This document shows, in pieces, positions 43,681 through 51,792 of a DNA stretch of 64,000 bases. The first letter of the stretch is position 1. The number at the start of each line of letters is the position of its first letter. A model generated the notes under the pieces. It worked only from the letters and a program-made list of their open reading frames with translations, made no database searches and was not told the origin of the DNA. The position numbers and the translations under genes are program-made. This DNA comes from Prevotellaceae bacterium UBA3627 (GTDB lineage: Bacteria; Bacteroidota; Bacteroidia; Bacteroidales; Bacteroidaceae): assembly GCA_002373375.1 (NCBI GenBank), contig DFLE01000024.1:1-64000 (forward strand), written 5' to 3'.

Positions 43681-46600
43681 TCACTTGATGGTGAGCGAGT
43701 AAGCCGGTGCCGTACCACGGAACTCGTCAGCGTATGCGCAGACAGCGGTAGCGCTGCCAGAGTGGTAAGTACCCTCACGCTCAATGTAATACTCCGTCTC
43801 GATGACGTGCGTACCCTTAGACAACATGTTATAGTGATAAGCAGAATACTTGTCCTTCATCTCCTGATAACAGCCGTAGCGGTAGCCAGAGAGCTGGTTG
43901 ACCGGTTCGAGACAAGCAGCACGGTTGTCCGTGACCGTCACGAAATCATAGTCGCGGTCAGCCTCTATGGTAAGGCGCACCTTCACCTTGTCGCCCACCT
44001 TAGGCTTCGCTCCGCAGATTACCTCGCGCTTGATGGTGATGCCTGTAGAAGCCTGCTCCACGTCGCTGCTCTTCTGGCGGCTGGTGACGTATGCAGACAC
44101 CCACGACTCACCTTCGGTCTGCTTGCCTACGAGGAGGTCGCCCCTGCCGCTGTTTGAAGGCAGTACGGCCTCGCCCTGTACCATGCCCGAGTACTCGTTG
44201 AGCACCTTGGTGGTGAGAGGCATGTCGTTATACTTCAGTGAGGCAGGAGAGCCCTTGGCAAGACGTGTGGCATCGCCGTTGAAGAAAGCATGTACGGCAT
44301 TCACGGTGTTATAAGGATTGCCCCAGTCCTGTGTGCGCTTACTGCTCAGGAGCCAGCGCTGCATCTCGGTGACGGTATGGCGGTCCTGTGGTGTCACGGC
44401 ATTAAGAGCCTCTATGCACATCGTCTGTGTAGGTATGCGGTAGTTGCACCAAGAGTAGGCAGCGCGGTAAGAGTCGAAGTAGCGTCCCACGTCGCTGCGA
44501 TATACGGTGTGCTCCTTTATGCTCTCAACGAAGGTGCGTGCTTCCTTCCTGCGTCCGTTCTTGTTGAGCACCACGGCAGCCACCGCCTTCGTAGCCATGT
44601 CAGAGTTCTTCGTCTCCTTCTCCACCAGCTTGAGCAGGTAGTCGGCATCGGAGCCACCGTCACTATCGCTTATGGCGAGAGTGTACAGCCAGTCCAGCTG
44701 GGTGCTGTTGAGCCACGGCTTGAAACCCTCCTTCTTGTTCTTCTTCATACGCTCCACGTCGGCAGCCATCTCCTTAGCCATATAGCGCATGGCAGCGGCA
44801 TACATGGCATTGACGGAAGGCTTCCATGCGCTTGCAGCCTTAGAGTCAGCCGCCAGCATGTTGAGGCGCGCCAAGGTCTTTGCCACCGCCATCGTCATAT
44901 AGCGGCTGCCCGGCATTCCCGGCCACCAAGAGAACGAGCCGTCGCCAAGCTGCAGGTTCTTCAGCTGTGCTATGACGTTAGCCGTACCATTATATAATAA
45001 GGTGTCCTTGATGGCAGCCGTCACGGCATTGGCATAGAGGGCTGCTGACAGGCAGATGGCATTGCCGCAGTCGGGTGTCTGTATGTCGTGCAGCGTCTCC
45101 ACCATCATCCATGCCGGACTGTCGGTATAGCTGACCTTCAGTTGAGCCTTGCCTATGGCCTTTGCCGCAGGCAGGAGCTCGTCGATGGCTATCAATGAGT
45201 CGCCGGGGTGGAACAGCGTCCATGTGCGTGTGGTCACCACCTCCTCGGTGTTAGGCAGGATAGGCAGCAGATGCTGCTCGCCGTCCTTATGTCCCTGTGC
45301 CTCCGCCATGATGCGGCATATCACGTCGCCCTCTGTGAGCGTTGACGTATTGACGGGGAAGGTGACGGTGCCCGTCTCGCCAGCCTTGATATTCAGTTTC
45401 CTTGTCTCGGTCTTCAGTGGCTTCTCCGTAGCAGCGTCGAGCAGCGTCATCGTCACTGTAGTGTTCAGGGACTTGGCGGAGAGGTTAGCCACTGTAGCGC
45501 TGATGTTTGCCTTATCATCCTGACGCAGGAAGCGCGGCATACGTGGCTGCACCATCAGCTGCTTCTGTGCCACCGCCTCGTCGGTAAGCAAGCCCATGCG
45601 CATCTCCTTGTCGTGGGCAAGTCCCATGAACCGCCATGTGGTGACGCTCTCAGGCAGGGTGAACTTCATAGCCACGTTGCCCTTGGCATCTGTCACAAGC
45701 TGAGGCATGAAGAAAGCCGTCTCGTCGAAGTTGGTGCGCAAGCCGCTGTCAGAGGCATTGTCGGCAGCGGTTTCTTGTGCTGCAGGCATAGCTGCCTTTG
45801 CATTGACGACAGCTGCCTCATCAAGAGTGGCTCTTTCTTCCATGGGCTCAGCGGCAATAACCTCTTTGGCACGGAGAACCTCACCGCCAGGGGCATTACC
45901 ACGTACATCAAAGGAGCCAACGGCAAGCGGAGCACTTCTCATGGCTCCTTTCTCATATAATACATGACGTCCCAGATAATGTATCTTTTCATAGTTGAAG
46001 TCGGTATATTCAAATGGCTTTCCTTCGTGCCACTTCATAGGTGCACTGGATACCATCATCATATTACTGATATAAGATGTGATCCACGATGCAGACGGAA
46101 GGAATACTCTGCGTCTGTCTGTGGTGCTCCAGTCATGCTTGATGATGGCGTCGAGCGATTTGTCATAGAGCACCGCCATGAGCTGTGACTTGGCTGGTGT
46201 GCCGTCAGGGTTCTTTATGTTGAGTGTCCACTGCTCCTTCTGTCCCGGTGTGAGGCGGTCGCGGAAGGTGGTCCACTGCATCTTCAACTTCTTTGAAGGC
46301 AGCGGACGCTTGATGCTGCCAGTATGTGTATATAGCTCTCCGTTCTTCACCCATGCTATGGTGTAGGTGATGCCGTCGCCATACTCTTCCTTGTATTTGA
46401 AGGTGCGCGTCATCACGCTGTTGTCCATGCGCAGCGAACCGCTCTCAAGTACCTTGTATCCGCTGAACAGAGAATAGACGGCATACACGTCGTTATCGCT
46501 TGTAGCCACCTGAATCCATGCGGTGCCGTCGTTATCGCTGAACTGGTCAGCCGACTGGTACCACCAGTCGTGTGTGTAGGTCATAGGCTTGGTATCGGTC

Positions 46601-48981
46601 TTGCGGAACACTACGAAGTCATGCTTCACGGTGTCGTTACCACATACAGCCATCAGCGAGTGCTTGCCCGACGGGATGTCGGCAGGCAGGGCATAGGCCT
46701 TGTTGGCTTTAGCTTGGGGCAGGGTAGAGCCGTCGAGCGTGACGCTGACGGTGCCGTCGGTCTCCTTGCCGATGCTGTTAAGCCTTGTGAAGACGATGTT
46801 GACGGTAGTGTCTGCCAGTATCTCCTTCTTCATCTCAAGACCGAAGAATACCTCCTTGTTGCTTACAGGCAGGGAGAGCGACGTGGTGTGTGACTCGCCG
46901 GCATTGTCGGTAACGTCAGCCACAGTCTCGATGGAGTAGTAGAAACAGTGTCTGTGGTCGTTGATAGCATTTTGCGGCAGTACCATAGGCATACGCACTG
47001 AGAAAGAGCCGTCGGCATTGGTGAAGACGGTGTCGGTGGCTATTGTCTCTGTGCTTCTGGAGAAATCATAATCGTAATAGTTTATCCAGCGCAACCACCA
47101 CCACGGAGTCTTGCGACTGACCTTATAGGCTACCTTCGCATTTGCCACTGGCACACCGCTGTATGTCTTTGCCATGCCCTTGACGGTAATGGTGTCGCCA
47201 GCCTTGTAGGCAAAGTCTGGCTTCTCAAGTGTCACCTCGTATGTAGGACGCTTATATTCCTCCACGCGGAAACTTATGTTTGCATTATTCGTAAGTATGG
47301 AGAAGTTGCCGTTGCGCTCACCTTCGGGAATGATAAAGTCAGCCGATGCCATACCATATTCATCGGTTGTCACCTCTTTCTGGTCTATCACCTTGTAGTT
47401 CGCATTGCGCAGTTTTAGCGGCATGGTCTTGCCTGCTAAGACCTTTGTATCCTTGGCATGTTCAAGAGAACTGTATATCAACGCCACGTGTACCGTCTGC
47501 CCTGGACGGTAGATGGTGCGGTCGGTATATAGATCCGTGTATGTGGCGTAGTCGCGCTCCTTGGAATAGTAATATGAGTTATACAGGTGCCGCTCAGGCA
47601 TGGCATAGTCATCGCCCTTGACTGCGTAAACATAGTAGTTGTTGTAGTCTTCCTTTATTATGCACTCACCGTTCTCGTCTGTCTGCTGTGCAAGCTCAGA
47701 CACAGGCTTCTTGTTCTTGCGATTGGTGTAACTCTGTTGCTCTTTAAGATGCAATGTGGCACCTGAAACGGGATGGCCTGTCACGCTGTTTACCACTACA
47801 TAACGACATTTGTTCTCTGGCTGGTCCTGCTCTATAATCTTCATGTCGGTGATGTAGATGTATCCGTTGGTCTGTGGCACCACGCCGTCAATGTCACTTA
47901 CCGTTACCTGCCATACGCCATAAGGCAGTCTGCCAAGCGACAGCGAGTCATTATATGTCTCGTATTCTTTATGTGACTTGAAGGTGTGTGTGAACGTACG
48001 AGTATCGGCACTTGTACCGGTCATCGGTTCATATTGCCCCTTCTCGTTCTCGCGCTGCATCTTGCTCAGGGTGACCTTAACTCCCTTCATATTTCTGACA
48101 GAGTTGAAATATAGCTTCTGCTCAATGTCAGAGTTAGACACTTCCTTCTTGATGTTGGTATGGAACTGTGGCAGAGTCAGCTGCCTGCGTTTGTCCTTTA
48201 ACAAGTCAATGTTACGCCAACCTGGCCAACGTTTCAGCGCCTCGTCTATCCATGCCAACTTCTCAGCCTTCTGGTTGTATTTGTATGCTTCGGCTTTAGC
48301 TATGGCAAGCTCGCAGCACTCTGGCAGGTCCTGATACAGACTTATCAGAGAGTCTAACTGTTTTATGCTCTTTGTGTCATGCGTGCACATCATGGCTGTG
48401 GCAAGACACGCTGCGGCACGGTTGCCAGTGCGGTCGTAGTAGTCCTTTAATGCCTTATGCTGTCCCGTGTGCATGGCAATGACACTCAGCAGGTCGTGGT
48501 TGAAGTAACGGCTGTCTTCCTTGATGTCAAGGAATGGGGCGTAACCTTTAGCCACGTTTGCCTTGGTGTATGTCTTGGCATCGGGCGAGGCGAGCAGGGA
48601 GTCTATATCAGGCTTGGAGCTGACACGCATGGAGTCGGTACTGAGCTCACTGGACATTATCGTCTGATACAGGGTAGCGATGACACCGTTGGTGTGTTTC
48701 CATTTCATCCACTTGATGCGTATGCGCTCACGACAAGCCTTGGCAGAGTCTGGGGATATGTCTTCTTGCATATCCATCTCTCTTGACAAAGCGAGGAGGA
48801 GGTCGCCATACATCTTCTGCTTCTCAGCCTTGCGCTGTATTTCGTGTAAGTGGCCTATGGCGGTCTGAGGCAAGTCATTCTCAGCGGCTTTCTTGTATGA
48901 CTTCCACAAAGAAGATATGGACTGTGCGGAGACTGCTATCACAGCCACTGCAAGCATCAAGGTGGTTATGGAACGTTTCAT
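43681..48981 (-). CDS. alpha-2-macroglobulin-like protein lacking the thioester motif
   Basis: 1766 residues with a signal peptide (MKRSITTLMLAVAVIAVSAQ). An N-terminal helical region (about 20-300) is followed by MG domains (KNKKPVSELAQQTDENGECI; YTDRTIYRPGQTVHVALIYS; VEEYKRPTYEVTLEKPDFAY), the A2M region (FFMPQLVTDAKGNVAMKFTL, TTWRFMGLAHDKEM) and an alpha/alpha-toroid. Bacterial A2M proteins are envelope protease traps. At the thioester position the sequence is TPDCGNAICLSAALYAN: Cys1305 remains but C-x-E-Q is C-G-N-A, so no thioester can form. The C-terminal domain ends in DNRAACLEPVNQLSGY and the final beta strand. It follows mrp in the same direction after 119 nt of repeats, and no promoter was seen, so it may be read from the upstream operon. 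Confidence 0.85.
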   Translation of the reverse strand: MKRSITTLMLAVAVIAVSAQSISSLWKSYKKAAENDLPQTAIGHLHEIQRKAEKQKMYGDLLLALSREMDMQEDISPDSAKACRERIRIKWMKWKHTNGVIATLYQTIMSSELSTDSMRVSSKPDIDSLLASPDAKTYTKANVAKGYAPFLDIKEDSRYFNHDLLSVIAMHTGQHKALKDYYDRTGNRAAACLATAMMCTHDTKSIKQLDSLISLYQDLPECCELAIAKAEAYKYNQKAEKLAWIDEALKRWPGWRNIDLLKDKRRQLTLPQFHTNIKKEVSNSDIEQKLYFNSVRNMKGVKVTLSKMQRENEKGQYEPMTGTSADTRTFTHTFKSHKEYETYNDSLSLGRLPYGVWQVTVSDIDGVVPQTNGYIYITDMKIIEQDQPENKCRYVVVNSVTGHPVSGATLHLKEQQSYTNRKNKKPVSELAQQTDENGECIIKEDYNNYYVYAVKGDDYAMPERHLYNSYYYSKERDYATYTDLYTDRTIYRPGQTVHVALIYSSLEHAKDTKVLAGKTMPLKLRNANYKVIDQKEVTTDEYGMASADFIIPEGERNGNFSILTNNANISFRVEEYKRPTYEVTLEKPDFAYKAGDTITVKGMAKTYSGVPVANAKVAYKVSRKTPWWWLRWINYYDYDFSRSTETIATDTVFTNADGSFSVRMPMVLPQNAINDHRHCFYYSIETVADVTDNAGESHTTSLSLPVSNKEVFFGLEMKKEILADTTVNIVFTRLNSIGKETDGTVSVTLDGSTLPQAKANKAYALPADIPSGKHSLMAVCGNDTVKHDFVVFRKTDTKPMTYTHDWWYQSADQFSDNDGTAWIQVATSDNDVYAVYSLFSGYKVLESGSLRMDNSVMTRTFKYKEEYGDGITYTIAWVKNGELYTHTGSIKRPLPSKKLKMQWTTFRDRLTPGQKEQWTLNIKNPDGTPAKSQLMAVLYDKSLDAIIKHDWSTTDRRRVFLPSASWITSYISNMMMVSSAPMKWHEGKPFEYTDFNYEKIHYLGRHVLYEKGAMRSAPLAVGSFDVRGNAPGGEVLRAKEVIAAEPMEERATLDEAAVVNAKAAMPAAQETAADNASDSGLRTNFDETAFFMPQLVTDAKGNVAMKFTLPESVTTWRFMGLAHDKEMRMGLLTDEAVAQKQLMVQPRMPRFLRQDDKANISATVANLSAKSLNTTVTMTLLDAATEKPLKTETRKLNIKAGETGTVTFPVNTSTLTEGDVICRIMAEAQGHKDGEQHLLPILPNTEEVVTTRTWTLFHPGDSLIAIDELLPAAKAIGKAQLKVSYTDSPAWMMVETLHDIQTPDCGNAICLSAALYANAVTAAIKDTLLYNGTANVIAQLKNLQLGDGSFSWWPGMPGSRYMTMAVAKTLARLNMLAADSKAASAWKPSVNAMYAAAMRYMAKEMAADVERMKKNKKEGFKPWLNSTQLDWLYTLAISDSDGGSDADYLLKLVEKETKNSDMATKAVAAVVLNKNGRRKEARTFVESIKEHTVYRSDVGRYFDSYRAAYSWCNYRIPTQTMCIEALNAVTPQDRHTVTEMQRWLLSSKRTQDWGNPYNTVNAVHAFFNGDATRLAKGSPASLKYNDMPLTTKVLNEYSGMVQGEAVLPSNSGRGDLLVGKQTEGESWVSAYVTSRQKSSDVEQASTGITIKREVICGAKPKVGDKVKVRLTIEADRDYDFVTVTDNRAACLEPVNQLSGYRYGCYQEMKDKYSAYHYNMLSKGTHVIETEYYIEREGTYHSGSATAVCAYADEFRGTAPAYSLTIK

Positions 48982-48989
48982 CTAATTCA

Positions 48990-49090
48990 TATTTTTAATT
49001 CATAATGCATAATGCATAATGCATAATTCATAATGCATAATTCATAATGCATAATTCATAATGCAAAACTCATAACTCATAACTCTTAAT
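48990..49090. repeat. CATAATGCATAATTCATAATG word array
   Basis: Between the macroglobulin-like gene and mrp the DNA is built of 9-10 bp words CATAATG / CATAATT / CATAACT repeated about ten times, ending TTAATTATTAATTAATTATTC. The same words occur at 62850-62880 and 63065-63130. Confidence 0.8.
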
Positions 49091-49100
49091 TATTAATTAA

Positions 49101-50201
49101 TTATTCATGTGTCTTCACTCGCTCTGTCTTTGCCTGCTCGGCATTGCGGCGGTTGGTGACCGTCACCACGCTCTGTGCCAGTGCTATGAATGCCTGGCCT
49201 ACGGGTGAAGCCACGTCGAGGGCGGCAGGGGTGCCGGCATCGCCATTCTCGCAGATGCTCTGCACGATAGGTATCTGTGCCAATAGTGGCACGTTCATTT
49301 CAGCGGCGAGGTTCTTGCAACCCTCCTTGCCGAAGATGTAATACTTATTCTCTGGCAGTTCGGCAGGCGTGAACCATGCCATGTTCTCCACCAGTCCGAG
49401 GATAGGCACGTTGACCTTGTCGTTGGTGTACATGTCGATACCCTTGCGGGCGTCAGCTAATGCCACAGCCTGTGGTGTGCTGACGATTACTGCGCCGGTG
49501 ATGGCGAGAGTCTGAAGCAGTGACAGGTGGATGTCGCTGGTGCCCGGTGGTGTGTCGAGGATGAGGAAGTCAAGCTCGCCCCAGTCGGCATCGGCTATGA
49601 GCTGTTTCAGTGCGCTGCACGCCATGCCACCGCGCCACAGTGTGGCGGTGTCTTTGTTTACGAAGAAACCGATGGAGAGGAGCTTCACCCCATACTGCTC
49701 TACAGGCATGATGAGCTGGCGGCCGTCCTTCTCTACGGCATACGGACGCACATCCTCCACTTGGAACATCTTAGGCACTGACGGACCGAAGATATCGGTG
49801 TCGAGCAGTCCCACGCTGTAGCCAAGGCGTGCCAGTGATATGGCGAGGTTGGCGCTGACGGTGCTCTTGCCTACGCCGCCCTTGCCGGAGCTTACGGCGA
49901 TGATGTTCTTCACCTGTGGAAGCAGATGGTCGTCATCAGGACGTGGAGCCGACTTGAACTCGGTCTTTATCGTTACCTCTACCTCCTTGCCTACGTGGTA
50001 GTGTATGGCAGCCTCGGCTGCCTTTACCGTAGATTTCAGGAATGGGTCGGTCTCGCGTGGGAATATGAGTATTATCTCAACTTTGTTGCCGTTAATCTTT
50101 GGCTGGTCAGCCAGCATCTCGCTCTCTATGATGTTCTTCTTTGTACCGGCATACGTTACGGTTGCCAGTGCGTCAGTTATTAGTTTTGGATATAGTGTCA
50201 T
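49101..50201 (-). CDS. mrp: Mrp/ApbC iron-sulfur cluster carrier ATPase
   Basis: 366 residues. An N-terminal DUF59/FeS-assembly domain (about 1-80) is followed by a deviant Walker A GKGGVGKS (106-113), DTDIFGPSVP, LDTPPGTSDIHL and VENMAWFTP. The protein is a scaffold/carrier for Fe-S clusters. The CxxC typical of proteobacterial Mrp is not seen; Bacteroidetes members often lack it. The start codon abuts the 15-unit octamer array (50202-50321). It is preceded by xseB. Confidence 0.93.
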   Translation of the reverse strand: MTLYPKLITDALATVTYAGTKKNIIESEMLADQPKINGNKVEIILIFPRETDPFLKSTVKAAEAAIHYHVGKEVEVTIKTEFKSAPRPDDDHLLPQVKNIIAVSSGKGGVGKSTVSANLAISLARLGYSVGLLDTDIFGPSVPKMFQVEDVRPYAVEKDGRQLIMPVEQYGVKLLSIGFFVNKDTATLWRGGMACSALKQLIADADWGELDFLILDTPPGTSDIHLSLLQTLAITGAVIVSTPQAVALADARKGIDMYTNDKVNVPILGLVENMAWFTPAELPENKYYIFGKEGCKNLAAEMNVPLLAQIPIVQSICENGDAGTPAALDVASPVGQAFIALAQSVVTVTNRRNAEQAKTERVKTHE

Positions 50202-50321
50202 CGTTATATCGTTATGTCGTTATATCGTTATATCGTAATTTCGTAATATCGTTATAACGTTATTTCGTTATGCCGTCTTGTCGTTATAACGTTATTTCGT
50301 TATTTCGTTATTTCGTTATTT
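50202..50321. repeat. 15 tandem octamers (CGTTATWT) filling the xseB-mrp junction
   Basis: Exact 8-bp register from 50202: CGTTATAT, CGTTATGT, CGTTATAT (twice), CGTAATTT, CGTAATAT, CGTTATAA, CGTTATTT, CGTTATGC, CGTCTTGT, CGTTATAA, then CGTTATTT four times, with CG after. On the coding (minus) strand the units read ACGAAATA. The array spans the last five codons of xseB, supplies its TAA stop and ends one base before the mrp ATG. Confidence 0.9.
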
Positions 50322-50508
50322 CGCCTGTCTCCATTATCTTCTTTATCTCATCCTCTGTCTTATACAGTTTGTTCTTACACAACTTTATAAGTGATTGCGC
50401 TGTCTTCAGTTCCTTGGTGAGCGAGTCAATGTCAAGTTCTCCGCTCTCCATACGCCGTACAATGTCTTCCAGTTGCTTCATGGCGTCGCTATAGTTCTTT
50501 TTCTCCAT
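50308..50508 (-). CDS. xseB: exodeoxyribonuclease VII small subunit
   Basis: 66 residues, matching the small XseB family: MEKKNYSDAMKQLEDIVRRM, ESGELDIDSLTKELKTAQSL, then KLCKNKLYKTEDEIKKI. It pairs with XseA to degrade single-stranded DNA; xseA is not in the window. The last residues (GEITK) and the stop are encoded by the octamer array, so its natural C-terminus may vary with repeat number. It starts 10 nt after the upstream methyltransferase gene. Confidence 0.88.
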   Translation of the reverse strand: MEKKNYSDAMKQLEDIVRRMESGELDIDSLTKELKTAQSLIKLCKNKLYKTEDEIKKIMETGEITK

Positions 50509-50518
50509 ATATATCGTT

Positions 50519-51778
50519 TTACAGGTTTCTTATTCTCCATTCTGCAGGATACAGGTTGTTGGCGCGTGTGCCGATGTTCTTGACAAAGCCGAGGGGCAAA
50601 CCACCGTATGTCACGATGACAAAGCCGCGTGGAACGCTGTCGGGTAGGGTGACAGCCTCGCGGTGGAGGTATCTCAACGCATCTTCGCGTGACAGCTCTG
50701 TCATGGGGTATCTGTCCTTGTCAAGATTGATGAGCAGGGCGTCAGCATGTGCGGGCGCCTGTTCCTTCTCCTTCTTATGGCTGTGGTGTGACTGTTCCTT
50801 CACTTTGCCCGTCTGGCGCGGTGCACGGAGATTGTCAAGCTTGTCGGTGCGTAACTTACCGGTACACTGTGTGGTGTCGGTCTTACGCAATACAGCCATG
50901 AACAGTCCCTCACCCCTTGTAGTGCCGGGGATGAAGCGATAGACAGGCTTGTCCCATCCTGATAGCAGCGAACCCGTGATATGCCATTCCTCATGGGTGG
51001 CAACGGGTAACAACTCGGCGCCAAGCTCTTCTGTTATCCAACGTACGTTCTCCTCGTCCTCATGGGTGTTGAACGTGCAGGTGCTGTAAACCATAATGGC
51101 ACCAGGCTTCAGGCATGGCCATATATCTTTTATTATGCTGCGTTGTAACTCCTGACAGTGCATCACGTTTCTCAGGCTCCACTCGGATATAGCACCGCTG
51201 TCCTTGCGGAACATACCCTCGCCAGAGCAAGGGACATCGCACAGGATGAAGTCGAAGAGCATACGCGCATCGGCATAGTCGCGAGCCAGTCTGCTGGTAA
51301 CAACGACATTGGGGTGTCCTTGCTTCTGTATGTTCTCCAACAGGATGTTGGCTCTTTTCCTGTCTGGTTCATTACAGTAAAGAGTTACGTCAGACGGCAG
51401 GGCAGCGCGCAGCAACGTGGACTTGCCACCAGGTGCAGCACATAGGTCGAGTGCCGTGCCTTCTGTAATATCTACATGTTGTCTGATTACCTCGTCAAGA
51501 AACATAGATGATGCCTCCTGTACGTAATACGCACCGGCATGAAGCATCGGGTCAAGGGTGAAGTTAGGACGCTCACTGAGATAGAAAGCATTACGACACC
51601 ATGGCACCCTGCTCTCCACCTTGTCAGAGAATGCGAGTTGCTCAGCACCATCTGTCTTCCAAGGGTTAAGTCTGATGCTTACGGGCACCTCTCCGTCAAA
51701 AGCGGTAATATATTGCTTCCACAGTTCCTCTCCGAATAATTTCTTCGTATAACTTATAAATTCCTCTGGTAAAGTCAT
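50519..51778 (-). CDS. rsmF: rRNA cytosine-C5 methyltransferase (RsmF/NOL1-NOP2-Sun type)
   Basis: 419 residues. An N-terminal substrate-recognition region (PEEFISYTKKLFGEE, VPVSIRLNPWK) precedes a Rossmann methyltransferase with SAM motif DLCAAPGGKSTLL, DFILCDVPCSGEGMFRKD (catalytic Cys) and VYSTCTFNTHEDEENV (second Cys). The C-terminal RNA-binding domain (about 330-419) ends GFVKNIGTRANNLYPAEWRI, as in RsmF-like enzymes. It methylates 16S rRNA; the exact position is not certain, so the symbol is provisional. It lies 14 nt downstream of recQ. Confidence 0.85.
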   Translation of the reverse strand: MTLPEEFISYTKKLFGEELWKQYITAFDGEVPVSIRLNPWKTDGAEQLAFSDKVESRVPWCRNAFYLSERPNFTLDPMLHAGAYYVQEASSMFLDEVIRQHVDITEGTALDLCAAPGGKSTLLRAALPSDVTLYCNEPDRKRANILLENIQKQGHPNVVVTSRLARDYADARMLFDFILCDVPCSGEGMFRKDSGAISEWSLRNVMHCQELQRSIIKDIWPCLKPGAIMVYSTCTFNTHEDEENVRWITEELGAELLPVATHEEWHITGSLLSGWDKPVYRFIPGTTRGEGLFMAVLRKTDTTQCTGKLRTDKLDNLRAPRQTGKVKEQSHHSHKKEKEQAPAHADALLINLDKDRYPMTELSREDALRYLHREAVTLPDSVPRGFVIVTYGGLPLGFVKNIGTRANNLYPAEWRIRNL

Positions 51779-51792
51779 AAGGGCGTTATAAA

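Noticed and set aside
44290..44997. 235-codon plus-strand frame
   Set aside because: Antisense within the macroglobulin-like gene; His/Arg/Val-rich shadow with no family features.
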